From the NCBI GenBank assembly GCA_904420065.1, contig CAJFTU010000006.1, positions 1 through 64,000 of the forward strand: a stretch of DNA of 64,000 nt, in the 5' to 3' direction. Below the pieces are notes generated by a model. That model made no database searches. It saw nothing but the letters and a program-made list of their open reading frames with translations, and had not been told where the DNA came from. Within the stretch, counting starts at the first letter, position 1; every line of letters begins with the position of its first letter. Origin of the DNA: an uncultured Emergencia sp. (GTDB taxonomy: Bacteria > Bacillota > Clostridia > Peptostreptococcales > Anaerovoracaceae). Shown here piece by piece: positions 1 to 9,564 of this stretch. The translations under genes and the position numbers were made by a program.

Positions 1-24
1 ACCACATAACACAAATTATGTGGT
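1..24. repeat. Inverted repeat ACCACATAA-N6-TTATGTGGT, possible terminator
   Basis: Perfect 9-bp arms at 1-9 and 16-24, followed by TTTATATTT on the + strand; lies just downstream of the minus-strand recombinase. Confidence 0.5.
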
Positions 25-30
25 TTATAT

Positions 31-870
31 TTACAGGAACAGATCCAAACGCTCCATATGCCGCCGATGCTCCTGTCCTGAGGTCATGATGTATATTCTG
101 GTAGTAGCGATACTGCTGTGACCGAGAACATCCGCCAGTCTGGCCATATCTTTGTCCGCTTCATAATAAGTTCTGGCGAACAGATGGCGAAGGTTGTGCG
201 GGAATACCTTTGCTTCATCTACTCCGGCTTCCAGACACAGAGCCTTCATCATTTTCCAGATATTGCTTCTGTCCAGAGGATTTCCTTTTCGTGTAACAAA
301 TACCGGTCCGGAAACGATTTTCTCATGCGTCAGATACATGAGCAGAGCCTTTCTGAGTCTGTCCGGTATAAAAATCACTCTCGTCTTCCCTTTCAGTTGT
401 ACTACCGCTTCTCCCCGTCTGACAGCCTCTGCTGTAATGTATTCCAGCTCGGAAACGCGGATTCCCGTTCCGCAGATGGTCTGCAGCAACAGCGAAAGTT
501 TTTCCCGGTTTTGTTTTTTAGCCGTTCTGATCAGCTCCAGATATTCCGTCTTGGTAAGCTCCTTTTCCCTGGAACAGTATACCCGGTGCTGAATCTTCAA
601 AAGCCGCACCCGATATTCTTCCTTCCCTATAAAGGAAAAAAAGCCGTTGAGCGCAGCCAGCTTTGTGTTGACAGCAGAAGGACGATACTTTTCCTGCAAT
701 TCCAGCTTGTAGAGAATAACGTTCTCTTTTGTGCACGGTCTGTCTCCTAAAAAAAGGGCAAATTTTTGAATATCTCGCAGATACTGCTTTCTGGTCGACG
801 GACTTTTTTCTTCCTGCTCCAGACAGCGGATATAATCTTCTGCTCTTTGTTCCATCTCTTTTCTCTTCAT
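31..870 (-). CDS. Tyrosine recombinase/integrase family protein (host, orphan)
   Basis: C-terminal catalytic motifs TGIRVSELE, HNLRHLFART, LGHSSIATTRIY; N-terminal SAM-like domain. Confidence 0.85.
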   Translation of the reverse strand: MKRKEMEQRAEDYIRCLEQEEKSPSTRKQYLRDIQKFALFLGDRPCTKENVILYKLELQEKYRPSAVNTKLAALNGFFSFIGKEEYRVRLLKIQHRVYCSREKELTKTEYLELIRTAKKQNREKLSLLLQTICGTGIRVSELEYITAEAVRRGEAVVQLKGKTRVIFIPDRLRKALLMYLTHEKIVSGPVFVTRKGNPLDRSNIWKMMKALCLEAGVDEAKVFPHNLRHLFARTYYEADKDMARLADVLGHSSIATTRIYIMTSGQEHRRHMERLDLFL

Positions 871-992
871 TTTTTAACCTCCTCAGGGATGAATTCCTCC
901 GTCCGCATATATTCTATCCGATATCTGTTTCCATATAATCACCTAATCTGCCCGAATAGACAAAACACATCAAAAATACAAATTTTCCCATA

Positions 993-1018
993 AAAAAACC
1001 GGCTTTGCAGCCGGTTTA
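993..1018 (-). terminator. Rho-independent terminator downstream of brnQ
   Basis: AACCGGC-tgcaaa-GCCGGTT hairpin followed by T-run on minus strand. Confidence 0.7.
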
Positions 1019-1026
1019 CAGAAATA

Positions 1027-2349
1027 TCAATTTTTAATCCGGTTTCGTCCGATTCCTTTCAACATCAAACCCGCAACGGCTCCGACCGCAGCCGGTATAA
1101 TCCAGCCCAATCCCAGTTCATAAAATGGTATTGCGTTCAAAACACCTTCCAGATCGCCCAGAGATATACCGGCATTTTTCAGTCCGTCAAAAATACCAAT
1201 AACAAAGGCAAAAATCATCGCTATACTGTATGGAAACGGACTATTGCCGATAAACTTCTTCACAAAAGAAAGAAGCACCAGCGTAATGACCGGCGGATAA
1301 ACCATGACCAATGCCGGAAGTGTAAATTGGATCATGGCCGTAAGACCTACGTTAGAGACTGCAAAACTGAACAGACACACCGCAGTCAAAATCTTACGGT
1401 AGGACCACTTTGGAAACAGTTCATGGAAATAATCGGCAAAGGAAGATGCCAGACCGATAGACGTTGTCAGACAGGCCATCAGTACAGCCAATCCCAAAAC
1501 AAGATTGCCTCCCCAGCCCAGCTGACCTTCAACAACTGCTGTCAGAATCTGTCCTCCGTTTTTAAAAGACATTCCCGAAGAAGTCTGTGATCCCACGTAA
1601 CCTAAAGCCAGATACACCAAAGCCAGTGCTACGCCTGCCAGTCCTCCGGAAATCAAAGTATAACGGGCGATTCTTTCCGGTTTTGTCACACCCATCGTTT
1701 TAATCGAATTGATAACAACGATGGCAAAGGCCAGCGCAGCAAATCCATCCAGGGCCAGATAGCCTTCAATCAAACCTTTAAAGAAAGGAATCTCTGCATA
1801 CTCTCCTTTGGGCGTTCCTACTTCGCCAAAAGGATGAATGACGCATACGATAAAAATTACCGCGATGGAAATCAACAAAATGGGTGTCAAAAATCGACCC
1901 ACAATATCCACCAGTTTATTGGGATTCAGACACAGCACATACGTCAACCCAAAAAAGGCGGCAGTAAAAACCAGGGATGCAAGCAGACTGCCGCCGTTTT
2001 GCGCAAACGGCAGTACAGACATCTCATAAGCTACAGTTCCCGTTCTCGGCATAGCAAAAAGAGGTCCGATAAGCAGATAAATCAGGGCGCCCATAAATAC
2101 TGCGAATCTCGGTCCGACCAGCTTTCCCAGATCGTCCAGCTTTGTCCCCACAAGAACGATAGCCGCTACGCCCAGTACGGAAAGTCCTGCATCTGAGACG
2201 ACAAATCCCAGGGTTCCCTGAAAAAACTTATCTCCACTGAGATAACCCAACATAGGCGGAAAAATCATATTTCCCGCGCCGAAAAACATGGCAAACAGCA
2301 TCAGCGATACGGATACGATCTTTCCCGCGCTCAGTTTTTCACGATTCAA
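1027..2349 (-). CDS. brnQ: Branched-chain amino acid transport system II carrier protein
   Basis: 440 aa, LIVCS family start MLFAMFFGAGNMIFPPMLG and multiple TM segments. Confidence 0.9.
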   Translation of the reverse strand: MNREKLSAGKIVSVSLMLFAMFFGAGNMIFPPMLGYLSGDKFFQGTLGFVVSDAGLSVLGVAAIVLVGTKLDDLGKLVGPRFAVFMGALIYLLIGPLFAMPRTGTVAYEMSVLPFAQNGGSLLASLVFTAAFFGLTYVLCLNPNKLVDIVGRFLTPILLISIAVIFIVCVIHPFGEVGTPKGEYAEIPFFKGLIEGYLALDGFAALAFAIVVINSIKTMGVTKPERIARYTLISGGLAGVALALVYLALGYVGSQTSSGMSFKNGGQILTAVVEGQLGWGGNLVLGLAVLMACLTTSIGLASSFADYFHELFPKWSYRKILTAVCLFSFAVSNVGLTAMIQFTLPALVMVYPPVITLVLLSFVKKFIGNSPFPYSIAMIFAFVIGIFDGLKNAGISLGDLEGVLNAIPFYELGLGWIIPAAVGAVAGLMLKGIGRNRIKN

Positions 2350-2429
2350 TGTTCTCTCTCCTTACGTTAAAATCCTGTTCTGCAGTACGGCGGCGCAGAA
2401 TGCCGCAGCAGAATTTTAGACACGATAAA

Positions 2430-2460
2430 ATACGCAGAATGTAAAAGGCATTCTGCGTAT
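2430..2460 (-). terminator. Hairpin terminator after ispH-rpsA
   Basis: 12-bp inverted repeat ATACGCAGAATG / CATTCTGCGTAT followed by TTTTAT on minus strand. Confidence 0.65.
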
Positions 2461-2473
2461 CCGTTTCGAAAAA

Positions 2474-4462
2474 TTATTCTGCCGAATCTTCTGCGTCGGC
2501 AACCGGTTCGGAAACTGCTTCCGCATCTTCCTCCGGAATAGCCTGGTCGTCAGCATCCAGAGTCTCCTTGATGCTCAGGCTGATTCTCTTTCTCTCTTTA
2601 TCGATTTCCAGAATTTTGGCTTTGACTTCCTGACCGATGGACAACTCGTCAGCGATATTGTTGACTCTCTTGTGGGCAACCTCGGAAATATGTACAAGTC
2701 CGTCAAGACCAGGTTCCAGTTCTACGAAAGCACCGTATTCTTTGATCTGTACGACTTTTCCGTTTACAACCTGTCCAACCTGATAGTTCTCTTCGATCAC
2801 GGACCATGGTTCCGGAATCGTCTGCTTCAGTCCAAGAGAAATCTTTCCTTTTTCTTCGTTCATGGAAAGGATCTTAACCTTAACCTTGTCACCGATCTGC
2901 AGAACTTCCTGCGGATGTTTCAGCTTGCCCCAGGATATCTCAGAAATGTGAAGCAATCCGTCGATTCCGCCCAGGTCGACAAAAGCGCCGTAGTCGGTAA
3001 AGCGCATAACTGTACCTTCCACGATATCGTCCACGTGCAAACTTTCCCATATAGCGGCAATCTTCTTCTGCTTTTCTTCGTTGAGCACAATCTTGTGGGA
3101 GAATACAGCTCTGCCCCTTCTCTGATCAACTCTCGTGACCTTTACATCGAGAACCTGTCCGATAAATTCATCTGCGTTTTCGACAAACTTATCCGACAGC
3201 TGAGAAAGCGGAATAAAACCGGTAACTTCTTTGTAAGCCGCGATCACGCCGCCGTTAACCTGTCTTATTACCTTCACAGTGATAATAGATTTATTTTCAA
3301 GAGCTTCGCTAATTTCATTCCATTGCTCGTTAATTTCCAGCTTTTTCTTTGAAAGTAAGATTCCACCGTCGCCGTCATCAGTCTTGATAACCTTCGCCTG
3401 AATCTCATCGCCTTCTTTAAATAAATCAGTTAACTTCTGTCCTTCCTCTAAAGTTACTTCTTCCACAGGAAGAATACCGTCCTTTTTGCAACCCATGTTT
3501 ACGATGACTTCTTTATCCGTTACCTGGTGTACTTTACCATCAACGATTTCGCCAGTGCGAGGTAGTCTCAAAGACGCGTCGATCTCCTCCATGAAATCTT
3601 CCATAGAATTTTTTTCGTTAGTGATCATTTCACTCATGTTAGCAATAACCTCCTTAATCACGCATTCGGGCGTTGATGCACCCGCTGCAACTCCTATTCT
3701 ATTACATTTTTGTAATTGTTTCAATGGTAAATCTTCAATATTTTCGACAAAAAAGGTTTTTTTACAGTTTTTTTTGGCAATTTCAAATAGTTTTTGCGTG
3801 TTTGAGCTGTTTTTCCCTCCGATGATCACCATCGCATCGACGGTTCTTGACAATTTCTCACACGAATTTTGTCGATCCCGAGTGGCGCTGCAGATGGTGT
3901 CTCGCATTTCCATATCGATTCCCTTTCTTGTGAATACGGAGACGATTTCATCGAACAGCTGCCTCTTAATGGTCGTCTGGCACACGAGAAATACAGAACT
4001 CTCTTCCACTTTTTCCGCTTCCTCTCGACTGCCTACGACGATGGTTTTTCCTCTGCACCAGCCTCTTATACCGATGACTTCCGGATGATCTCCGTTTCCG
4101 GCGATAACCACCGTTTTTCCCCTATCGCTTGCTTCTTCGGCCAGCTTGTGAATCCTGTCGACAAACGGGCAGGTTGCGTCGACGATATGGATGCCTTTCT
4201 CTTCTGCCCGCTGAAAAAAGTCCCTCGTCTCGCCGTGAGAGCGGACGATAACCGTATCGCCGGCTTCTGCTTCTTCTATGCTGTCGATGATGCTCACGCC
4301 TCTTCGCTCCAGATCATCTGTGACAAACCGGTTGTGAATCAGCGGGCCGCAGGTGTAAATGCGCCCTTCGCTTCGCTTTTCTATCTGATTATCTGTCATA
4401 TCGATGGCCTGCTTTACACCGAAGCAGAATCCCGCATGTTCAGCTCTGATTATTTCTGCCAT
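2474..4462 (-). CDS. ispH-rpsA: Bifunctional 4-hydroxy-3-methylbut-2-enyl diphosphate reductase / 30S ribosomal protein S1
   Basis: N-terminal IspH (AEHAGFCFGVKQAID, PECVIKEV) fused to four S1 repeats; this fusion is known in Clostridia. Confidence 0.93.
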   Translation of the reverse strand: MAEIIRAEHAGFCFGVKQAIDMTDNQIEKRSEGRIYTCGPLIHNRFVTDDLERRGVSIIDSIEEAEAGDTVIVRSHGETRDFFQRAEEKGIHIVDATCPFVDRIHKLAEEASDRGKTVVIAGNGDHPEVIGIRGWCRGKTIVVGSREEAEKVEESSVFLVCQTTIKRQLFDEIVSVFTRKGIDMEMRDTICSATRDRQNSCEKLSRTVDAMVIIGGKNSSNTQKLFEIAKKNCKKTFFVENIEDLPLKQLQKCNRIGVAAGASTPECVIKEVIANMSEMITNEKNSMEDFMEEIDASLRLPRTGEIVDGKVHQVTDKEVIVNMGCKKDGILPVEEVTLEEGQKLTDLFKEGDEIQAKVIKTDDGDGGILLSKKKLEINEQWNEISEALENKSIITVKVIRQVNGGVIAAYKEVTGFIPLSQLSDKFVENADEFIGQVLDVKVTRVDQRRGRAVFSHKIVLNEEKQKKIAAIWESLHVDDIVEGTVMRFTDYGAFVDLGGIDGLLHISEISWGKLKHPQEVLQIGDKVKVKILSMNEEKGKISLGLKQTIPEPWSVIEENYQVGQVVNGKVVQIKEYGAFVELEPGLDGLVHISEVAHKRVNNIADELSIGQEVKAKILEIDKERKRISLSIKETLDADDQAIPEEDAEAVSEPVADAEDSAE

Positions 4463-5732
4463 ATTTCTCCTCTAAACTCTCCAAAAATTTTTTAAATGAC
4501 GCTTCTGATCCGTTGTTGGTCGGCCGGTAATATTTTACGCCGCTGCGGTAGAGATTGTCGGGCAGGTACTGCTGTCTGACATAGCCGCCGTAGGCATGGG
4601 GATATTTATATCCCCGGCCCAGTCCCAGGTCATCCGCACCCCTGTAGTGGGCGTCTTTCAGGTGATCGGGCACGTCGTCGATTTCTTTTGTGCGTATATC
4701 CTCAAGTGCTTCCTGATAGGCCAGAAAAGAAGCGTTGGATTTAGGCGCGCTGGCCAAAAGTACCACGGCCTGACTCAGATTGACAGCCGCTTCCGGATAG
4801 CCTACCATCAGCGCGGCCTGCACGCAGGCGTTGACGATGGAAACAGCGGAAGGATAGGCCATTCCAATATCTTCGCTGGCCATAACCAGAAGCCTCCTTC
4901 CAATCATCTGAATGTCCGCTCCCCCGTCGATCAGACGGGCCAGGTAGTGAACAGCCGCATCGGGATCGCTGCCTCTGACCGACTTCTGCAGCGCGGACAA
5001 CAGGTTGTACCGATCGTCCCCTTTATTGTAAAAGCCTATTTTTCTCTGCATGGCCTCGGCTACTTTTTCCCGGGTGATGCTCTGTGGGAGATCCAGATTT
5101 TCTACGATAAATCCGAGGGTGTCCAGCGCGACGCGGCCGTCCCCGCCGGAAAGTTCCGCGAGCAATTCGAGGGCGTCTTCGCTGTATCCGATGTTTAAGT
5201 TTCCAAAGCCCTTTTCCCGATCGTTCAGCGCTCTGTGCAAAAGCGCGCCGATATTCTCTCTGCTGAGACGCTTGAACTCATAGATGTTTCTAACCCGGCT
5301 TAAAACGGCATTATTAACCGCAAAATACGGATTTTCTGTCGTGCTCCCGATAAAGCGGATCACGCCTTCTTCGAGCGCTTTGAGCAGGGAGTCCTGCTGC
5401 AGTTTGTTCCAACGGTGAAATTCATCGATATATACGTATGTCGTCTTCTTCTCCAATCCAAAGAAACGCAGTCTGGCATTGTCTATAAGCTCTTTCAGTT
5501 CCTTTGTTCCTGAAGTTGAAGCGTTGATTTCGGTAAACCGGCTGTCCATTTCCGATGCGATGATCCGCGCCAGGGTAGTCTTTCCCGTCCCTGAAGGTCC
5601 GAAAAAGATGGCCGACTCGAAAGTACCGTTTTTTATCGCATTGTAAAGCAGCGAACCCTTGTATAAAAAGTGCTCTTGTCCCACAAAATCGTCCAAATTG
5701 TCCGGTCTCATCCTTGTAGATAATGGTATCAT
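4440..5732 (-). CDS. rarA: Replication-associated recombination protein A (AAA+ ATPase, RarA/MgsA)
   Basis: MIPLSTRMRPDNLDDFVGQEHFL, Walker A GPSGTGKTTLA, C-terminal PDHLKDAHYRGADDLGLGRGYKYPH. Confidence 0.92.
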   Translation of the reverse strand: MIPLSTRMRPDNLDDFVGQEHFLYKGSLLYNAIKNGTFESAIFFGPSGTGKTTLARIIASEMDSRFTEINASTSGTKELKELIDNARLRFFGLEKKTTYVYIDEFHRWNKLQQDSLLKALEEGVIRFIGSTTENPYFAVNNAVLSRVRNIYEFKRLSRENIGALLHRALNDREKGFGNLNIGYSEDALELLAELSGGDGRVALDTLGFIVENLDLPQSITREKVAEAMQRKIGFYNKGDDRYNLLSALQKSVRGSDPDAAVHYLARLIDGGADIQMIGRRLLVMASEDIGMAYPSAVSIVNACVQAALMVGYPEAAVNLSQAVVLLASAPKSNASFLAYQEALEDIRTKEIDDVPDHLKDAHYRGADDLGLGRGYKYPHAYGGYVRQQYLPDNLYRSGVKYYRPTNNGSEASFKKFLESLEEKYGRNNQS

Positions 5733-5762
5733 GCCGTTTCCCTCTTCTTGGTTTATCTATAA

Positions 5763-6281
5763 TTATATTACGGTGATAAAAACATCGGAAACCACGTCTG
5801 TCTCTGTTTCTTTCAGCTTTTCTACAGCCTGATCTTTCGTATCCGACACGTCGCTGATCACTTTGTACTTGCCGTCGATTTCTCTGATCTGCGCTTCTAT
5901 GCCATCCTGCTTCAATCGGGAAACCAGTTTCTCCGCTCTGTCCTTGTCCGCGAACAGGCCAAACTGGAGCGCATACCCGCTTTCGCCATTCTGCTCCGAT
6001 TCCGTTTCACTGCCGGTCTCCTCAGCATCGCCTTCCTGCCCCTCTTCGTCATCTTGCTGTGCCGAACTTCCGCTGTCGTCTTTATCCAGCAGAGACGTCA
6101 GTTTTGAAGGAAAATCCAGTTTCAGCACTTCCGTATCGTACCCCAGAAGCGGAGCGATGATGAATCTTGCTGTCAGATAGCCGCAAATCACCGCCGCTAT
6201 CATTATACCAGCAAACCCCAGAAATTTCATCCCGGAATTTCCTCTCTGCTTTCTGTATCTCCTGATTCTTCTCCTCTTCAC
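5763..6281 (-). CDS. SPOR domain-containing membrane protein
   Basis: N-terminal TM segment, acidic linker, C-terminal YALQFGLFADKDRAEKLVSRLKQDGIEAQIREIDGKYKVIS. Confidence 0.8.
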   Translation of the reverse strand: MKRRRIRRYRKQRGNSGMKFLGFAGIMIAAVICGYLTARFIIAPLLGYDTEVLKLDFPSKLTSLLDKDDSGSSAQQDDEEGQEGDAEETGSETESEQNGESGYALQFGLFADKDRAEKLVSRLKQDGIEAQIREIDGKYKVISDVSDTKDQAVEKLKETETDVVSDVFITVI

Positions 6282-6477
6282 GCCGTACCTCCTTGTATGC
6301 TCCCGCAGATATCTTCTTACTGACCATCATATGCGCCGGGAACGGAAGTCAGTACAGGAATTCTGCTGCTGCGAAAAACTTAAAATTTCTTACGAATCTG
6401 CACGCTTTTAATTTCAACAAAAAGAGAGAGCCTTTCCGACATGACTCTCTCTTCGCTATTTCCGCTTCTTTCAGTCC

Positions 6478-7002
6478 TTACCGAATTCCACACAGGTATA
6501 CTTCTCTGCGCAGATTTTCGAGACGATGGAGTCGGGACCTCAAGCCGTATCCGTCGCTTTGAACAATCTCAGCGGCGTTTTCGGCGTAGACGGCCCCTTC
6601 TACGCCGCACCTTTTTCCCATATAGCGCAGCAGCTGCGCCGTCTGCTCAGCCGTCGTTTTCTGCTGACGCGCAGGCTGAAAGACCAGCTTTACCTGGACA
6701 AAGGTTTTGTCGACATACACACAGCACGGTTCAATTTGATACAGTTCAGAAAAAATGTACCGTTCTTCCGCCTGACCTGCTCCCCGCAGAATAGCAGACG
6801 CGATGTGAAGTATGTCTCCCGTTCCCAGCTCGGTAAACGACGTCAGACAGCGAAATCCTTCTGTTTCGCAGCACCCAGTCAGTTTTCCCCGTTCCTGCAC
6901 AAAGGACATGGGAAAGAACAGACTGCAGATTCCCAAAGATAAGATTTCCAAAACATAATCGGTTGCCTCGCTCTTCTCGAACGAAACTTCCACACTCTTC
7001 AT
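6478..7002 (-). CDS. Tad-locus-associated protein, possibly DUF6382-like
   Basis: Overlap-coupled in the tad operon; the segment YIFSELYQIEPCCVYVDKTFVQVKLVFQP resembles DUF6382 N-termini (recollection only). Confidence 0.5.
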   Translation of the reverse strand: MKSVEVSFEKSEATDYVLEILSLGICSLFFPMSFVQERGKLTGCCETEGFRCLTSFTELGTGDILHIASAILRGAGQAEERYIFSELYQIEPCCVYVDKTFVQVKLVFQPARQQKTTAEQTAQLLRYMGKRCGVEGAVYAENAAEIVQSDGYGLRSRLHRLENLRREVYLCGIR

Positions 7003-7752
7003 TTACCCACCTCCGCACTTTTCACAGGGAGTGTACCCCTTTTCCAGGGCATCTGCCTTTTCCATCTCAGTGTAATATTTATCCACGGTTCTGCAGTCCG
7101 CTGTATGATACGCCCTGCCGCTGTCCGTAAAGCAGAAGACGGGAGTACCGATCTGGGCTGACCTGGCTTCACATAATTTACACGGCATATACTTCTTTTT
7201 CGTCTTCTGCGACAGGTAGACCAGCCTGCAATTGGACTGAACATACGTGCACTGCTTCCTGTGATATCGCTTTCCCCATTCGGGGAAGATGTAAACGATC
7301 TGCCGTTCTTCTGTTCCCCTTCCCGGCGTTTCACGATGGAGTTTTCCGGTAAAGGCTCTCCCTGCCAGACTTCCGTCGAAGATCACACTGCTGTAAAAAT
7401 CAAAAGGATTTTCCTCTTTTATTACCGCCCGAAAATCCATACGAATCAGATCTTCGATTCCCTCTTCCCGATACAGATAGCGAAAGCCTCTGATCTGATA
7501 AAAGCGCAGTTTGGGATTTTCAGCCCGAATCCGGTAAGCTGCGTTCGCAGGCAGGGCCGCGGGGTTTTTCCGAAACGCCGATTTGAACATTTCCAGCCTG
7601 AGTTCGTCCGCTGAAGAAAAGACGATGTTTTCACAAACCGCCGCGGCGGGAATGATAGAGATCAGCATCAGCACGGCGGCGATAAACACCGGTACAACGA
7701 TCACCGCCTCTACGATATAGCTTCCACGCCTAGTAAATTTTCTCCGTCTCAT
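7003..7752 (-). CDS. TadE-like pseudopilin with two C-terminal HxxxC...PCxxC modules
   Basis: RRGSYIVEAVIVVPVFIAAVLMLI prepilin-like N-terminus; tandem YHRKQC...YMPCKLC and YHTADC...GYTPCEKC. Confidence 0.75.
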   Translation of the reverse strand: MRRRKFTRRGSYIVEAVIVVPVFIAAVLMLISIIPAAAVCENIVFSSADELRLEMFKSAFRKNPAALPANAAYRIRAENPKLRFYQIRGFRYLYREEGIEDLIRMDFRAVIKEENPFDFYSSVIFDGSLAGRAFTGKLHRETPGRGTEERQIVYIFPEWGKRYHRKQCTYVQSNCRLVYLSQKTKKKYMPCKLCEARSAQIGTPVFCFTDSGRAYHTADCRTVDKYYTEMEKADALEKGYTPCEKCGGG

Positions 7753-8935
7753 ATTCTTCTCCGTTCACCGTGATCGTAAACCTGAGCCCGCCGTTGTACT
7801 CCCTGAGGAGAAAAGTGCCGTAGTACATATACCGCATGTTGATCTGTATCAGATCCATGATCCTTAGTATTCGGATCCGTTCGTCAACGGCACAGATGAG
7901 CATTTTCAGATAATCCTGATAGTCCATTCCCTCCTCTATTCCGGTATATATGTATCCTTCAGCTTTGTTGGCGATGACCGAATCCAGATCCACAGCCCAG
8001 GTCGCCTCTGATTTCATCACAGCCACTTTGTGACCGTTTATCAGAAGTTTATAATCGTTATAGCTCTCTGCCAAGGCCCAGGCGGCAAGAAGGGCTTTCT
8101 GCGTCACGACCGCGGCAGGTCCCGGCGTAAGAAGCTGTGCGGCAGCCATAGCTTCACCGCTCTTTTTTGGATCCTTATTCAAATAAAGAAAATTCATTGC
8201 TTCTCTGACCGCTACAATCCTGCCGCGTACACCGGATGCATTGGCTCTGTCCGTTTGTTTTCCACAGATCAGATATTCGATCTCGTTTTTAAAATACGTC
8301 CTTCCCAGATCCCGATCGTCACACAAATCCTTAAAGTAGGAAAAAATATACTGACTGATAAAATACCCGTCGCTCCCTTTTTTAACCAAGTCAGCAACGC
8401 TCTTTCCGTCCTTCAGCCAATTCACAGCAGACGAGAGGGAAAAGGCTCTGTCGTTCCCCGCAGACGGCAACTGGTCAAAAATCTCCCGATCAGACGCCGC
8501 TTGTCCACCGTTCTGTACCGGAACGACTTCTTTGTCGGGTTTTATAAACTTTTCGGTAAAAGCAAGCTTTCCCGCCTCGACCAGTTGCTTCTTAAACAGA
8601 TCCACATCGACCAGCGAGTAGTCGAAAAGGCTGACGGAACAGCCGTCATATGTCACATATTTCTTTCCGCTGAAGGATTTTTTTGCGTAAAAGTCCACTT
8701 TTTCCGAAACGTCGCACGGATAACCGTAAAATCCGAAAATACAGTATCTCCGCTGCAGATTCTGATCGTACTCTGACAGCAGAGAATCCGCCCACAGCCC
8801 GCGCAGCGCATCCGTCGCGCCGCGCACAGCTGTTCGTTTAGCTCCTTCTATAAACGAAAAGATCAGAAAGACCAGCGTCAGAAAGAAGAGACACACGAAA
8901 ATCGTAACGGAACCGCGTTTATTCTTCATATTCAA
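7730..8935 (-). CDS. DUF5702/TadG-like tad pilus locus protein
   Basis: NKRGSVTIFVCLFFLTLVFLIFSFIEGAKR N-terminus; position in the tad operon. Confidence 0.7.
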   Translation of the reverse strand: MNMKNKRGSVTIFVCLFFLTLVFLIFSFIEGAKRTAVRGATDALRGLWADSLLSEYDQNLQRRYCIFGFYGYPCDVSEKVDFYAKKSFSGKKYVTYDGCSVSLFDYSLVDVDLFKKQLVEAGKLAFTEKFIKPDKEVVPVQNGGQAASDREIFDQLPSAGNDRAFSLSSAVNWLKDGKSVADLVKKGSDGYFISQYIFSYFKDLCDDRDLGRTYFKNEIEYLICGKQTDRANASGVRGRIVAVREAMNFLYLNKDPKKSGEAMAAAQLLTPGPAAVVTQKALLAAWALAESYNDYKLLINGHKVAVMKSEATWAVDLDSVIANKAEGYIYTGIEEGMDYQDYLKMLICAVDERIRILRIMDLIQINMRYMYYGTFLLREYNGGLRFTITVNGEEYETEKIY

Positions 8936-9245
8936 ATCCTATCAATTCTCCCGCCCTTATGATATCTGCTCCACTTACGACATAAATCCTGCCCTCCGTC
9001 TCCTTTTTCAGTATCAGATCTACCGCGCCGCCTACCTTCGAAGAGGTTTCTGTTTTTTTCTTTATTATGTCGAAGGTCTTCTCAGAAGCGATAGATTCTT
9101 CTGCCATCTGCCCGTGCAGTTCCACTTGAGCGCTGAGACAGGAAAAGAAATAGATGAGCAGCAAAATCAGGCTCAAAACGGTCAGAATCAAAACAGGAAG
9201 CACCATTGCCGCTTCTACGATTTCATCGCCGCGCCTGTTTTTCAT
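8919..9245 (-). CDS. TadE-like pseudopilin
   Basis: RRGDEIVEAAMVLPVLILTVLSLILLLIYFF N-terminal segment; start overlaps stop of the pilin fragment (TGATG). Confidence 0.7.
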   Translation of the reverse strand: MKNRRGDEIVEAAMVLPVLILTVLSLILLLIYFFSCLSAQVELHGQMAEESIASEKTFDIIKKKTETSSKVGGAVDLILKKETEGRIYVVSGADIIRAGELIGFEYEE

Positions 9246-9361
9246 CAGCTGTTCAAATCCTTAAACGTGTTGTTGACAAATTCCGTTATCTCCGTTCTGA
9301 AGATCAGTCCTATGGCGACGGCCAGCGCGATAAGAATCGCCACCTGCACCTTCTCACACAT
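9245..9361 (-). pseudogene. 3' part of Flp-like pilin gene, separated from its 5' part by the prophage; ATG supplied from prophage DNA gives MCEKVQVAILIALAVAIGLIFRTEITEFVNNTFKDLNS
   Basis: Manual translation; continuous with the 5' fragment at 43359-43406 through the 15-bp core. Confidence 0.9.
9336..9350. repeat. Left attachment core, ATCGCCACCTGCACC
   Basis: Exact 15-bp match to 43363-43377; flanking bases differ on both sides. Confidence 0.93.
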
Positions 9362-9381
9362 ATCTTTCAGGGAATCAAAGC

Positions 9382-9413
9382 ACGCATTGAAAAACGTTCA
9401 AATTTCAATGCGT
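9382..9413. repeat. 11-bp inverted repeat ACGCATTGAAA-N10-TTTCAATGCGT near the left attachment site
   Basis: Perfect arms at 9382-9392 and 9403-9413. Confidence 0.75.
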
Positions 9414-9564
9414 AGTGATTCTGTGAAGGTCTATTTTTATTACATTTATTTCCAAATATTAGCCTAAAATCGTGTCCTACCGTGCCAAAAACGTGCCACT
9501 TTTTTCTGATCATCATTTATTTATGGAATGTGTTTATATACGCTTTCTTGTTTCATTATTACGT

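Noticed and set aside
118-750. 210-aa + strand ORF
   Set aside because: Antisense to the tyrosine recombinase gene with no start context or domain.
3486-4495. Plus-strand ORFs of 200 and 208 aa
   Set aside because: Antisense to ispH-rpsA.
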